Below are positions 56,924 to 64,000 of a DNA stretch of 64,000 bases, piece by piece; the first letter of the stretch is position 1, and each line of letters opens with the position of its first letter. The DNA lies in contig NZ_LADU01000090.1 in NCBI RefSeq assembly GCF_000961795.1, forward strand, positions 1 to 64,000. Direction: 5' to 3'. The notes beneath the pieces are model-generated. The model saw only the letters and a program-made list of their open reading frames with translations. It was not told the DNA's origin and did not search any database. Source of the DNA: Hyphomonas sp. BRH_c22. GTDB taxonomy: Bacteria; Pseudomonadota; Alphaproteobacteria; Caulobacterales; Hyphomonadaceae. Made by a program: the position numbers and the translations under genes.

Positions 56924-57535
56924 ATGCGTAGCGTTCTACTGACTGTATCCCTATGCCTTCTTGGCGGTTGTGCAACGGTATCCATGGTGCCGGGCGAAGC
57001 AACTGTCGTGAGCGGCCTCTCGCACAATCAGTCGGTCCTGCGCAAGGTTTCCAGTGAATATAGTGACGCCGTTGTCGAAGCTGGCTGGGTTCAGGCTTCC
57101 GGCGGCCTTGCAGGCCTTGCTGACACGCTGATCAATGGCCGCGGTGACGCGGTGGAAGATTATGCCGCGCGCATTGGCGCCGGCAAGAACGCACCGTCGC
57201 TGGTTCTCTCGCGTATTTCGGCCGACACGCAATCGGCCCGTACGGGCCTGTCCGGTGTCTCGAATGAGGCCATCGCCGTCCTGAAGGATTCGGGCGATGC
57301 GACTGCCACCCGTTCAGACGTGATGAGCTATGAGCGCGCGCTCGTGCGTGCCCAGATGGCTTACCGCAATTTCCAGAGTGCGCTCAGCACCGTGGCTTCG
57401 CGTCCCGACATGGACATTGACACGGCGCCGGTCGATGCGGAGCTCGCCGATTTTGCAGACACGATTGATGCGGCCCGCAAGACGGCTGACGAACTCGCCG
57501 ACAAATATGCGTCGCTGAACTCCAAATCGTCCTAA
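56924..57535 (+). CDS. lipoprotein of unknown function
   Basis: A 203-residue protein with signal and lipobox (LCLLGGC, Cys16). The rest is helical and rich in Ala/Ser/Asp without clear motif; a central run of helices (SALSTVASRPDMDIDTAPVDAELADFADTIDAARKTADELADKYASL) suggests a coiled coil. I chose the ATG at 56924 with AGGTGG nine bases before it rather than the GTG at 56906. Its end overlaps the convergent DUF423 gene by four bases. The 112 bases upstream look like promoter region. Confidence 0.8.
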   Translation: MRSVLLTVSLCLLGGCATVSMVPGEATVVSGLSHNQSVLRKVSSEYSDAVVEAGWVQASGGLAGLADTLINGRGDAVEDYAARIGAGKNAPSLVLSRISADTQSARTGLSGVSNEAIAVLKDSGDATATRSDVMSYERALVRAQMAYRNFQSALSTVASRPDMDIDTAPVDAELADFADTIDAARKTADELADKYASLNSKSS

Positions 57536-57882
57536 CGCCGCGCCGCGCCCGCCGCGACCAGAATCCAGCCTGCCAGGAATGACACGCCGCCAAGCGGTAC
57601 GACGGCGCCAAGCCAGCGCGGCGCGCCAATCGCCATCGCATAGAGGCAGCCGGAAAACACGGCCGCGCCAAGCAGAAAGGCCCATCCGCCCCGCCGCACA
57701 AGCCCGGTGCGGTCTGACAGGGCAATCGCCAGCGCAGCTGCGGCATGGACCAGCGCATACAGCGTCGCTGTATGCCACCAGTCCAGCGCCTTGGCGCCAA
57801 GGTCCAGCCCGTGTGCTCCGAACGCGCCCAGCGCCACGCCGGCGAATCCGGTGATGGCGGCGGCAAATGCGAGCCGGTTCAT
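57532..57882 (-). CDS. DUF423 membrane protein
   Basis: A 116-residue integral membrane protein with four hydrophobic segments, matching DUF423 (AAAITGFAGVALGAFGAHGL...WHTATLYALVHAAAALAIAL...GAAVFSGCLYAMAI..PLGGVSFLAGWILVA). The conserved GAFGAHGL start is diagnostic. Function unknown. Coupled to the upstream thioesterase gene by ATGA overlap. Confidence 0.9.
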   Translation of the reverse strand: MNRLAFAAAITGFAGVALGAFGAHGLDLGAKALDWWHTATLYALVHAAAALAIALSDRTGLVRRGGWAFLLGAAVFSGCLYAMAIGAPRWLGAVVPLGGVSFLAGWILVAAGAARR

Positions 57883-58310
57883 CGTGCGGCCTCCGGCTTG
57901 CGGGGCAGGGCATAAGTCACGACTGCGTGGCTCGACGGTTTCTCCGCGCCTTCAATCCGCACGTCCACATCCATGACAGCCAGTGCCTGGCCAATCTTCA
58001 TCACGCGTGCCTCAGCCACCACGACATCGCCGATGCATGGCCGCAGGAAATTGATGCTGAGATTGCTGGTCACCGTCATCGGCTCGTGACCGGTCAGCGT
58101 CATCACCGCCATATAGGCAACCGAATCGACCAGACTCATCTGCGTCGGGCCGGAAATGTATCCGCCGGGCCGCAAATGCGTTTCATCGGCGACCAGACGC
58201 ATCTTCGCGCGGCCTTCCTCCATCAGGACAACCTCGCTCCGGTTGCCGCTGTTCGGGAAGGCCGCAGCGAGGAATGTATTGGCCTCGTCGGCCGTCAGGC
58301 GTGTTGTCAT
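57879..58310 (-). CDS. PaaI-like thioesterase
   Basis: A 143-residue hotdog-fold protein. The active-site helix SGPTQMSLVDSVAYMAV and the strands TVTSNLSINFLRPCIGDVVVAEARVMKIG follow the PaaI family; the leading FPNSGNRSEVVLMEEGRAKMRL is the first strand and loop. Start at ATG 58308-58310 with AGGGAG upstream; the GTG frame start at 58332-58334 is less likely. Its stop overlaps the DUF423 start. A second hotdog thioesterase is encoded beside sspB. Confidence 0.88.
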   Translation of the reverse strand: MTTRLTADEANTFLAAAFPNSGNRSEVVLMEEGRAKMRLVADETHLRPGGYISGPTQMSLVDSVAYMAVMTLTGHEPMTVTSNLSINFLRPCIGDVVVAEARVMKIGQALAVMDVDVRIEGAEKPSSHAVVTYALPRKPEAAR

Positions 58311-58415
58311 TCGAACGGGCTCCCTTCGCGTCACCCCTTGCTGGGTGCGCCTGCTTCGTCCACCCTAAGCCTGACTGATCACCCGCCAAGAGGTGACGCC
58401 AAGGAAGGATATCCC

Positions 58416-59528
58416 ATGCTCAGCGCCGGTGACGAATACCCGATCCACCAGACACCCGAACCCGTTGCCTTTTCCGGCTCCGACCGCAATTTCTACGACC
58501 GCTATTTCTTCAATGGCTACAGCGCCGACGGTTCGACATTCTTTGCGGCGGCCATGGGTGTTTACCCGGCGCTAAACATTATCGACGGCGCTGTTTCCAT
58601 CCTGCGCAATGGCAAGCAGTCGAGTGTCTATCTCTCGCGTCCGCTGAACATGGAGCGCATGGACACGCATGTCGGTCCGCTCTCGGTCGAGGTTGTCGAG
58701 CCGCTCAAGAAGATCCGGCTGCGCCTTGAGGAAACCGAGGGCCTCGCGCTCGACGTGGAATTCGAGGGCAGGGCTTTCCCGATCGAGGAGCCTCGCTTCA
58801 CGCGCCGTCTCGGCTCGCGCATGATGATGGACCTCACCCGCATGACGCAGAACGGCCGATGGACCGGCAGCCTGCGGGTCGATGACACGCGCGTCGAGAT
58901 CAAGCCGGACGATTTCACCGGTACGCGCGACCGCTCATGGGGTGTCCGCCCGATTGGCGCGCCGGATCCGCAACCGCTGATCCCCGCGCCGGTGCCGCAA
59001 TTCTACTGGATATGGACGCCGACCAATTTCCCGAACCTGTCCATGTTCTACCATGTCAATCATGATGAGCATGGCATGCCCTGGAACACCCGCGCGGTGA
59101 TCGTTCCGGATGGTGTCGCGCAGGGCGAAGGCATCCATCTCTCCGATGCGAAGATGAACATCACCTACGCGCCAGGAACCCGCCGCATGGCCAGCGCCCG
59201 TCTCGACATGATTGATCCGCAGGGCCGCGCCCACACGGTCTCCTTCGAGCCGATGGGCACATTCCTGATGAAGGGCATCGGCTACGGCCACGACAAGTAT
59301 CGTCATGGTGCCTTCCGCGGCGACCAGCTCGCCATTGCCCGCGAGGATTTCGAGCCGTCGAAAATGCCATGGCAGGTTCCTGAAAACCTGCACATCCAGG
59401 AAATCGTCCGTGCAAGGCATGAAGGACCGGACGGTCTCGGCTCTGAAGGCATCGGCACCTTCGAACAGCTTTTCATGGGCCATCACGCGCCGAGCGGATT
59501 CAAGGAACTGCTCGACGGCGCCAAATAG
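58416..59528 (+). CDS. AttH/CrtC-like lipocalin-fold protein of unknown function
   Basis: A 370-residue soluble protein without signal peptide. The motif GTRDRSWGVRP is typical of AttH/CrtC (hydroxyneurosporene synthase-like) double-lipocalin proteins, and the surrounding strands (FYWIWTPTNFPNLSMFYHVN) fit. Some members hydrate carotenoids, others are of unknown function; no carotenoid genes lie near, so I do not assign activity. A strong AAGGAAGG site precedes the ATG. It is divergent from the thioesterase gene and convergent with the esterase gene (12-base gap). Confidence 0.75.
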   Translation: MLSAGDEYPIHQTPEPVAFSGSDRNFYDRYFFNGYSADGSTFFAAAMGVYPALNIIDGAVSILRNGKQSSVYLSRPLNMERMDTHVGPLSVEVVEPLKKIRLRLEETEGLALDVEFEGRAFPIEEPRFTRRLGSRMMMDLTRMTQNGRWTGSLRVDDTRVEIKPDDFTGTRDRSWGVRPIGAPDPQPLIPAPVPQFYWIWTPTNFPNLSMFYHVNHDEHGMPWNTRAVIVPDGVAQGEGIHLSDAKMNITYAPGTRRMASARLDMIDPQGRAHTVSFEPMGTFLMKGIGYGHDKYRHGAFRGDQLAIAREDFEPSKMPWQVPENLHIQEIVRARHEGPDGLGSEGIGTFEQLFMGHHAPSGFKELLDGAK

Positions 59529-59540
59529 AAAGCGCTTCGC

Positions 59541-60680
59541 TTAGGCCATCAGGCCGGGCATCGCCTGCATGGCCAGGCTGATTGCCCGCATGTCGCCTGT
59601 CGTCGTGCCTTCCATCCGGTTCATCGCATAGGACATCGTCGTGTGAGCCTGCATGTCGATCAGTGCGATGGAGCCGCCATAGCCGCCCCAGAACATGGAA
59701 TGCTCGTTCAGCGCAGGCGACATCGGCCCTGACAGGCCGAAGCCAAGTCCGTAGCGTACCGGGATGCCGAGAATCAGGTCCGTGCCCTCGATCTGCGGTT
59801 CCAGCGCCTTGCGGCAACCGGCCTCGCTCAGGAACTGCTTGCCGCCCGCGGCACCGCCATTGGCCAGGATCGCATGGATCATCGCCACCGCGCGTGCATT
59901 GCCCGTGCCGCCTGCAGCCGGAATCTCGGCGCCGCGCCACTCGCGCGTGCGTGTTGCGCTGACATCAATCACCGGATTGGTCAGCGTCAGCTTCTTGGTT
60001 TCCGTCATGGTGGGATCGGCCGAAATGCTGCCATCTGGCGGCGGCTTCAATTCGGCCACGCGATTGTCTTCCGCCGCCGGCAGGCCGATATGGAAGTCTG
60101 CGGCCATCGGCTCGGCAATCTCTTCACGGAATACGGTGCCGAGCGATTTGCCGGCAATGCGCCGCACAACCTCGCCAACCAGATAGCCTTGCGTGATGGC
60201 GTGATAGCCGGCCTGCTTGCCCGGTTCCCATAAGGGCGCCTGCGCCGCCAGCAGGCTCGTCGCTTTTTCCCAGTCATACAAGTCCTCGGTCGTGAACGGC
60301 TCACGCCAGCCTGACAGGCCAGCTGAGTGGCTCATCAGATGACTGACTTTCACGTCTGCCTTGCCGCTCGCCGCAAACTCCGGCCAGTATTTGGCAACAG
60401 GCGCATCAAAATCCAGTTCGCCCCGGTCGGCCAGCAACAGGGCAGTCAGCGCCGTCATCGTCTTGGTCGTCGAATAGACGTTGACGATCGTGTCCTTCTC
60501 CCAGGGCCGTGTGCCGGCGACATCGGCATAGCCGCCCCATAGGTCGACCACGGTTTCGCCATCCTTGGTGACGCAGAAGGAGGCCCCGATATCGGCGCCT
60601 GTGTCCAGGTGCGTCTGGAACTGGTTTCGTACGCCCTCAAACTTGTCGCTTGCAACACCCTGCACTTTGGCCTGAATCAT
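59541..60680 (-). CDS. serine hydrolase of the beta-lactamase/esterase family (EstB-like)
   Basis: A 379-residue class C beta-lactamase-fold hydrolase: catalytic SxxK in YSTTKTMTAL near residue 70, the Tyr motif YHAITQG, and the third motif as WGGYGGS. Proteins of this type without signal peptide act as esterases or lactone hydrolases more often than as beta-lactamases, which would need export; none is seen here. AGGATGG six bases before the ATG supports the start. Substrate unknown. Confidence 0.9.
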   Translation of the reverse strand: MIQAKVQGVASDKFEGVRNQFQTHLDTGADIGASFCVTKDGETVVDLWGGYADVAGTRPWEKDTIVNVYSTTKTMTALTALLLADRGELDFDAPVAKYWPEFAASGKADVKVSHLMSHSAGLSGWREPFTTEDLYDWEKATSLLAAQAPLWEPGKQAGYHAITQGYLVGEVVRRIAGKSLGTVFREEIAEPMAADFHIGLPAAEDNRVAELKPPPDGSISADPTMTETKKLTLTNPVIDVSATRTREWRGAEIPAAGGTGNARAVAMIHAILANGGAAGGKQFLSEAGCRKALEPQIEGTDLILGIPVRYGLGFGLSGPMSPALNEHSMFWGGYGGSIALIDMQAHTTMSYAMNRMEGTTTGDMRAISLAMQAMPGLMA

Positions 60681-60769
60681 CGTCCATCCTCCCGGCTTGT
60701 CTTTCGTGCGGGGATCCTATGGGTGCCTCGCGCGCCTAGCAACGCCTGACGGTGGGGCAGGGGTCTGTG

Positions 60770-61471
60770 TCACCGGGAGGTCAGTTGGTCCGGCAATGGT
60801 GCGCGCGCGGAGCCGCCAAATATACTCGGCCGCAGCCAGTCCTTGATGTTCCGCGTCAGGGCAGGATCGCCTTGTACATACAGGTCGCCGGATTTGATGG
60901 CGTCACGATAGGTCCGCTCGCCCATCCATACATCATGCATGGTCCGCACCGTGCAGGTGAAATAGACATCCACGTCCTTGCCGGGATTCTTCAAGCAAAG
61001 ATCAACATTGTCGTCGCGGACCAGCAGCCAGTAATCGCTCTGCTCGACAAGATCTGTAAACTTGAACTGGATCACGCTCTCACTGCCGATAAGTTTGGAC
61101 GGATCGATACTGCGTTCGAGGTAGAGCATCAGGAAGTCCACATCGAAGTCTTCGTCGAGCACGTTGTGCCTTGCCCAGCACAGGCCCCATTCGCCCATGG
61201 CCACCAGAACTGGCAAAAGGGCCTGGCACGCTTCTGTCGGGAAGTATTCGTATCCCTTCTGACCGGTGATCTTGCGGCGGACAATCATGCCTTGTTGCTC
61301 AAGGGATTTCAGGCGTCCTGTAAGCAAGGCGGGCGAAATATCCCCTAGTCCGCGCTGCACGACATTGAATCGGGTGGCGCCCATCAGGATTTCACGGATG
61401 ATAAGGATCGTCCATTTTTCTCCAAGGATTTCCGTTGCCTTTGCGATGGGACAAAACTGGCCGTATTGCAT
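60770..61471 (-). CDS. HxlR-type transcriptional regulator with SCP2-like C-terminal domain
   Basis: A 233-residue regulator. Residues 1-100 form the HxlR winged helix (FCPIAKATEILGEKWTILIIREILMGATRFNVVQRGLGDISPALLTGRLKSLEQQG, with a conserved Cys near the start), and residues about 110-215 resemble a sterol-carrier (SCP2) fold that could bind a lipid or acyl-CoA ligand. Divergent from a tautomerase/acyl-CoA dehydrogenase pair, with a 167-base intergenic region holding a palindrome, so it probably controls them. ATG at 61469-61471 has GGGAG ten bases before. Confidence 0.88.
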   Translation of the reverse strand: MQYGQFCPIAKATEILGEKWTILIIREILMGATRFNVVQRGLGDISPALLTGRLKSLEQQGMIVRRKITGQKGYEYFPTEACQALLPVLVAMGEWGLCWARHNVLDEDFDVDFLMLYLERSIDPSKLIGSESVIQFKFTDLVEQSDYWLLVRDDNVDLCLKNPGKDVDVYFTCTVRTMHDVWMGERTYRDAIKSGDLYVQGDPALTRNIKDWLRPSIFGGSARAPLPDQLTSR

Positions 61472-61599
61472 GAGACGCTCCCGAGGCGCTGAAAGACCGG
61501 CTGTATGGCTTTTGAAGCTGCTTACTTTACATTCTGAAGTGCTTTGGTTCAATGTCTGAACTATGGCGGCAGGCGAATTGCGCGCATGGATCTCCCGTC

Positions 61600-61614
61600 A
61601 CCGGACAATCCGGT
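61600..61614. promoter_or_regulatory. palindromic operator candidate upstream of the tautomerase gene
   Basis: ACCGGA-CAA-TCCGGT, a perfect 15-base inverted repeat, 25 bases before the tautomerase start and 129 bases before the HxlR start. It is a natural place for the HxlR-type protein to block transcription of the tautomerase and acyl-CoA dehydrogenase genes. Confidence 0.5.
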
Positions 61615-61638
61615 TACAATTCAAACAGGAGAATATCA

Positions 61639-61878
61639 ATGCCACTCGTCACGATTGATCTTATCAAGGACGTTTTCTCGCCGGCCCAGAAGGCGGACAT
61701 TATCAGCAAGGTTACCGAAACCATGGTGGCCATCGAGGGCGAAGCCCTGCGCTCGGTCACCTGGGTCCGTATCAATGAAGTGGAACAGGGCGACTGGGGC
61801 ATTGGCGGCCAGTTGCTGCGGGCCGCGGATGTGCACGCCATGGCCGCAGCTGGCCAGAAGATCGCCGAGACGGCCTGA
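61639..61878 (+). CDS. 4-oxalocrotonate tautomerase family enzyme
   Basis: A 79-residue tautomerase. After removal of Met the catalytic proline is exposed ([14 protein letters not shown]), and the rest follows the short family plan ([33 protein letters not shown]). Such enzymes interconvert keto and enol forms in aromatic or acid degradation. ATG follows GGAG. Cotranscribed with the acyl-CoA dehydrogenase gene, 60 bases downstream, and controlled probably by the divergent HxlR protein. Confidence 0.9.
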   Translation: MPLVTIDLIKDVFSPAQKADIISKVTETMVAIEGEALRSVTWVRINEVEQGDWGIGGQLLRAADVHAMAAAGQKIAETA

Positions 61879-61938
61879 CACGCAAGAGGGGGCGCCGTAA
61901 TGTGCGGTGTCCCCGGTTTTGATCCATGGGAGATGAAG

Positions 61939-63063
61939 ATGCCGTTTGATATGATCCTGCAGGATACCGCCGACACGCTCGGGGCCGACTTCGCCTCCCG
62001 GTCAGCAGGGTTTGAATGCCGTGATGCTTTCGTCCATGAAAACTATGCTGCGCTAAAAGCCCGCAAGGTCTTTTCGGCGCAGGTGCCGGAAGAGCTCGGT
62101 GGCGGAGGCGTCTCGCACGGTGAGATGTGCGCCTTCCTGCGCCGCCTCGCGCATGACTGTCCTTCCACCGCGCTGGCCGTGTCAATGCACCAGCACCTTG
62201 TCGCCGCCGCGCGCAAGAACGATCAGGACGGCAAGGCCGGGAAGGCCCTGCTGGAAAAGGTTGCAGGCGGGGAACTCGTCCTCGTCAGCACTGGCGCCAA
62301 TGACTGGCTCGAATCCAATGGCGAGGCACGCAAGACCGACGGCGGCTATGTAATCAATGCCGTGAAGCCCTTCGCCAGCGGTTCGCCTTGCGGCGACATT
62401 GCCATCACATCCTGCGCCTGTGATTGCCCGGATGACGGCCCGTCTGTGCTGCACTTCCCTGTCTCACTGAAGACCGAAGGCGTGGAATTGCTCGGTGACT
62501 GGGAGGCGATGGGCATGCGCGCCACGGGTTCCCAGACGCTCCGGTTCAATGACGTTTTCGTGCCCGAAGAGGCCGTCGGCCTCAAGCGCCCGCGTGGTCC
62601 CTTCCATGGCGCCTTCAGCGTCATTGTCACCGTCGCCATGCCGCTCATCATGTCAGTCTATACCGGCGTGGCGGAATCCGCAGCAGCCATCGCGCTCGAA
62701 AAGGCCAGGGCCCGCTCCGGTGATCCGGTCACGGTCCTGCAGGTCGGCGAGATGGAAAACCTTCTCGTCACCGCGCAGATCGCCCTGGAGTCCATGATCG
62801 CGCTGTGCGACGACTTGGCTTTCACGCCCAGTGAGGCCCTCGCCAGCCAGGTCCTTGCCCGCAAGACCATCTGTGCCAATGCCGTGATCGCCGTCACGGA
62901 AAAGGCGCTCGAAATCTGCGGCGGCGCCGGCTTCATGCGCAAGGCGGGGATTGAGCGCCTGCTGCGCGATGCACATGCCAGCCAGTTCCACCCGCTGCCC
63001 GAAAAGCGCCAGCAAATGTTCACCGGCCGCGTCTCTCTCGGCCTTCCGCCGGTGGCTGCCTGA
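61939..63063 (+). CDS. acyl-CoA dehydrogenase family flavoprotein
   Basis: A 374-residue flavoenzyme of the acyl-CoA dehydrogenase fold: VPEELGGGGVSHGEM, TGANDWLESNG, the FAD region WEAMGMRATGSQTLRFNDVFVPEEAV, and the helical C-terminal domain with ALEICGGAGFMRKAGIERLLRDAHA. The family desaturates acyl-CoAs or hydroxylates aromatics in the DszC-like branch. The base is not obvious from reading. ATG at 61939 has GGGAG seven bases before; an ATG two codons earlier is closer to that site. Second gene of the HxlR-linked unit. Confidence 0.9.
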   Translation: MPFDMILQDTADTLGADFASRSAGFECRDAFVHENYAALKARKVFSAQVPEELGGGGVSHGEMCAFLRRLAHDCPSTALAVSMHQHLVAAARKNDQDGKAGKALLEKVAGGELVLVSTGANDWLESNGEARKTDGGYVINAVKPFASGSPCGDIAITSCACDCPDDGPSVLHFPVSLKTEGVELLGDWEAMGMRATGSQTLRFNDVFVPEEAVGLKRPRGPFHGAFSVIVTVAMPLIMSVYTGVAESAAAIALEKARARSGDPVTVLQVGEMENLLVTAQIALESMIALCDDLAFTPSEALASQVLARKTICANAVIAVTEKALEICGGAGFMRKAGIERLLRDAHASQFHPLPEKRQQMFTGRVSLGLPPVAA

Positions 63064-63102
63064 CGCGCTCCCGGCTGCCTGCAATGTCAGGCGGCTGGGA
63101 GT

Positions 63103-64000
63103 TCATCCCCAAAGGCCGGGCAGGGGCGGCTCGACCCAGCCGTCGCGATAGACGAGGCCGCCTTCGACGTCCTCGGCCAGCCAGAGCGGCCCGTCGAGGT
63201 CGGCTGCGTCGCAAAGGCCCGCCAGCAGCACGGCTGGCGCCATCGAGATCGACCCGGCCACCATGCACCCCACCATCACGCCCATGCCGCTCGCCTTCGC
63301 CGCACGCACCATGGCCAGCGCCTCGGTCAGCCCGCCCGTCTTGTCGAGCTTCACGTTCACCGCGTCATAGCGCCGGGCAAGGTCCTGGATATCGCTCGAA
63401 GTATGCGCGCTTTCATCGGCGCAGATGGCAACCGGCCCCGGCCGGCGCTCCAGCGCGGCATCGTTGTCAGCGGGGAAGGGCTGTTCGATCAGCACGACGC
63501 CGAGGTCAGCAGCGGCCCTCGAGATCGCCGGAAACTCTGCAGGCACAAGGCCTTCATTGGCGTCGACGATCAGCCGCGCATCCGGACGTGCCAGATGCAC
63601 GGCCTCTATCCGCTTCAGGTCGTCTGCCCCGCCGAGTTTCAGTTTCAGCAAACAGCCCTGAATGGCCCGTGCCGCCTCGGCCATCGCCTCAGGCGCATCG
63701 AGGCTGACGGTCACGGCGGTCTCGATCGGCTTCGGTTCCGGCAGGCCGGCCAGTTGCCAGACGGGCGTACCGCTCAGCTTGGCTTCGAGGTCCCATAGCG
63801 CACAATCGACCGCGCAGCGGGCGGCGCCTGCGGGCATGCGGATTTGCAGCTCCTCCCGCGTCAAGCCGCCCTCTATTGCATCGCGTATCGCCTCGATCGA
63901 GGCAGTGACAGTCTCCACCGTCTCGCCATACAACCCATAGGGCACACACTCACCCCACCCCGTGCCACCCCCTTGCTGCACCCTCACCCGCACCGTGTCG
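63103..64000 (-). CDS. dipeptide epimerase (L-Ala-D/L-Glu epimerase type), 5' end beyond window
   Basis: About 299 residues of an enolase-superfamily enzyme whose start lies past the window edge; the frame is open through position 64000 and reads ..DTVRVRVQQGGGTGWGECVPY, so roughly 25 residues are missing. Catalytic KxK is seen in LLKLKLGG, metal ligands in VDANEG, IEQPF and CADES, and the second catalytic Lys in VKLDKTGG. These signatures fit Ala-Glu epimerases used in recycling wall peptides. Ends 39 bases from the acyl-CoA dehydrogenase gene (convergent). Confidence 0.88.
   Translation of the reverse strand, partial: DTVRVRVQQGGGTGWGECVPYGLYGETVETVTASIEAIRDAIEGGLTREELQIRMPAGAARCAVDCALWDLEAKLSGTPVWQLAGLPEPKPIETAVTVSLDAPEAMAEAARAIQGCLLKLKLGGADDLKRIEAVHLARPDARLIVDANEGLVPAEFPAISRAAADLGVVLIEQPFPADNDAALERRPGPVAICADESAHTSSDIQDLARRYDAVNVKLDKTGGLTEALAMVRAAKASGMGVMVGCMVAGSISMAPAVLLAGLCDAADLDGPLWLAEDVEGGLVYRDGWVEPPLPGLWG

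Overview
The window looks like one contiguous piece of chromosome from a high-GC alphaproteobacterium, most likely of the Hyphomonadaceae/Caulobacter side of the class (inference from gene content and style, not from a database search). Supporting signs are a circularly permuted, two-piece tmRNA gene with an alphaproteobacterial-type tag, the alphaproteobacterial form of SspB, an ilvB leader-peptide attenuator like that known in Caulobacter, DUF4169 and CcdA/CcdB-type small genes, and many GTG/TTG starts. I see no CRISPR array, rRNA, tRNA, prophage or insertion sequence.

Layout. 1-4 kb: edge of a lipoprotein gene, an SDR, a Cys-rich Sel1 protein, a bactofilin divergent from a GH25 lysozyme lipoprotein. 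3.4-9.9 kb: branched-chain amino acid operon ilvB-(unknown)-ilvH-(unknown)-ilvC-GNAT, preceded by a leader peptide and attenuator and by miaA. 10-17 kb: serB, a Tat-exported aminotransferase, a DegP/HtrA protease, hflK-hflC and an Mrp ATPase. 17-21 kb: SMP-30 lactonase-like, folA, a VUT/YhhQ-like transporter, aqpZ and thyA. 21.5-26.1 kb: three tandem TadG-like von Willebrand A proteins. 26-32 kb: MarR-GNAT fusion, ssrA, PepSY protein, M20 hydrolase, PLP decarboxylase, sspB. 32-36 kb: thioesterase, P450, a RusA-like nuclease coupled to an L7/L12-C-domain membrane protein, a second Cys-rich Sel1 protein. 36-42 kb: fumC, an XRE-CcdA/CcdB toxin-antitoxin pair, SDR, a membrane-anchored cold-shock-domain protein, small genes. 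42-48 kb: lipoproteins, ene-reductase, UvrD-type helicase. 48.6-54.3 kb: complete elongasome cluster mreB-mreC-mreD-mrdA-rodA. 54-64 kb: NSS transporter, prolyl iminopeptidase, thioesterase, esterase, an HxlR regulator divergent from a tautomerase/acyl-CoA dehydrogenase pair, and a dipeptide epimerase cut by the window edge.

How genes work together. Three groups are clear: branched-chain amino acid synthesis with its own attenuation control; the rod-shape/elongation machinery with short overlaps typical of coupled translation; and ribosome rescue, where ssrA and its adaptor gene sspB lie 4 kb apart. Folate/thymidylate metabolism (folA, thyA) and membrane quality control (htrA, hflKC) are also present. 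The most unusual items are the XRE-CcdA fusion antitoxin with a palindrome overlapping its start codon, the membrane-tethered cold-shock protein, the RusA/L7-L12-like pair and the triplicated VWA genes.
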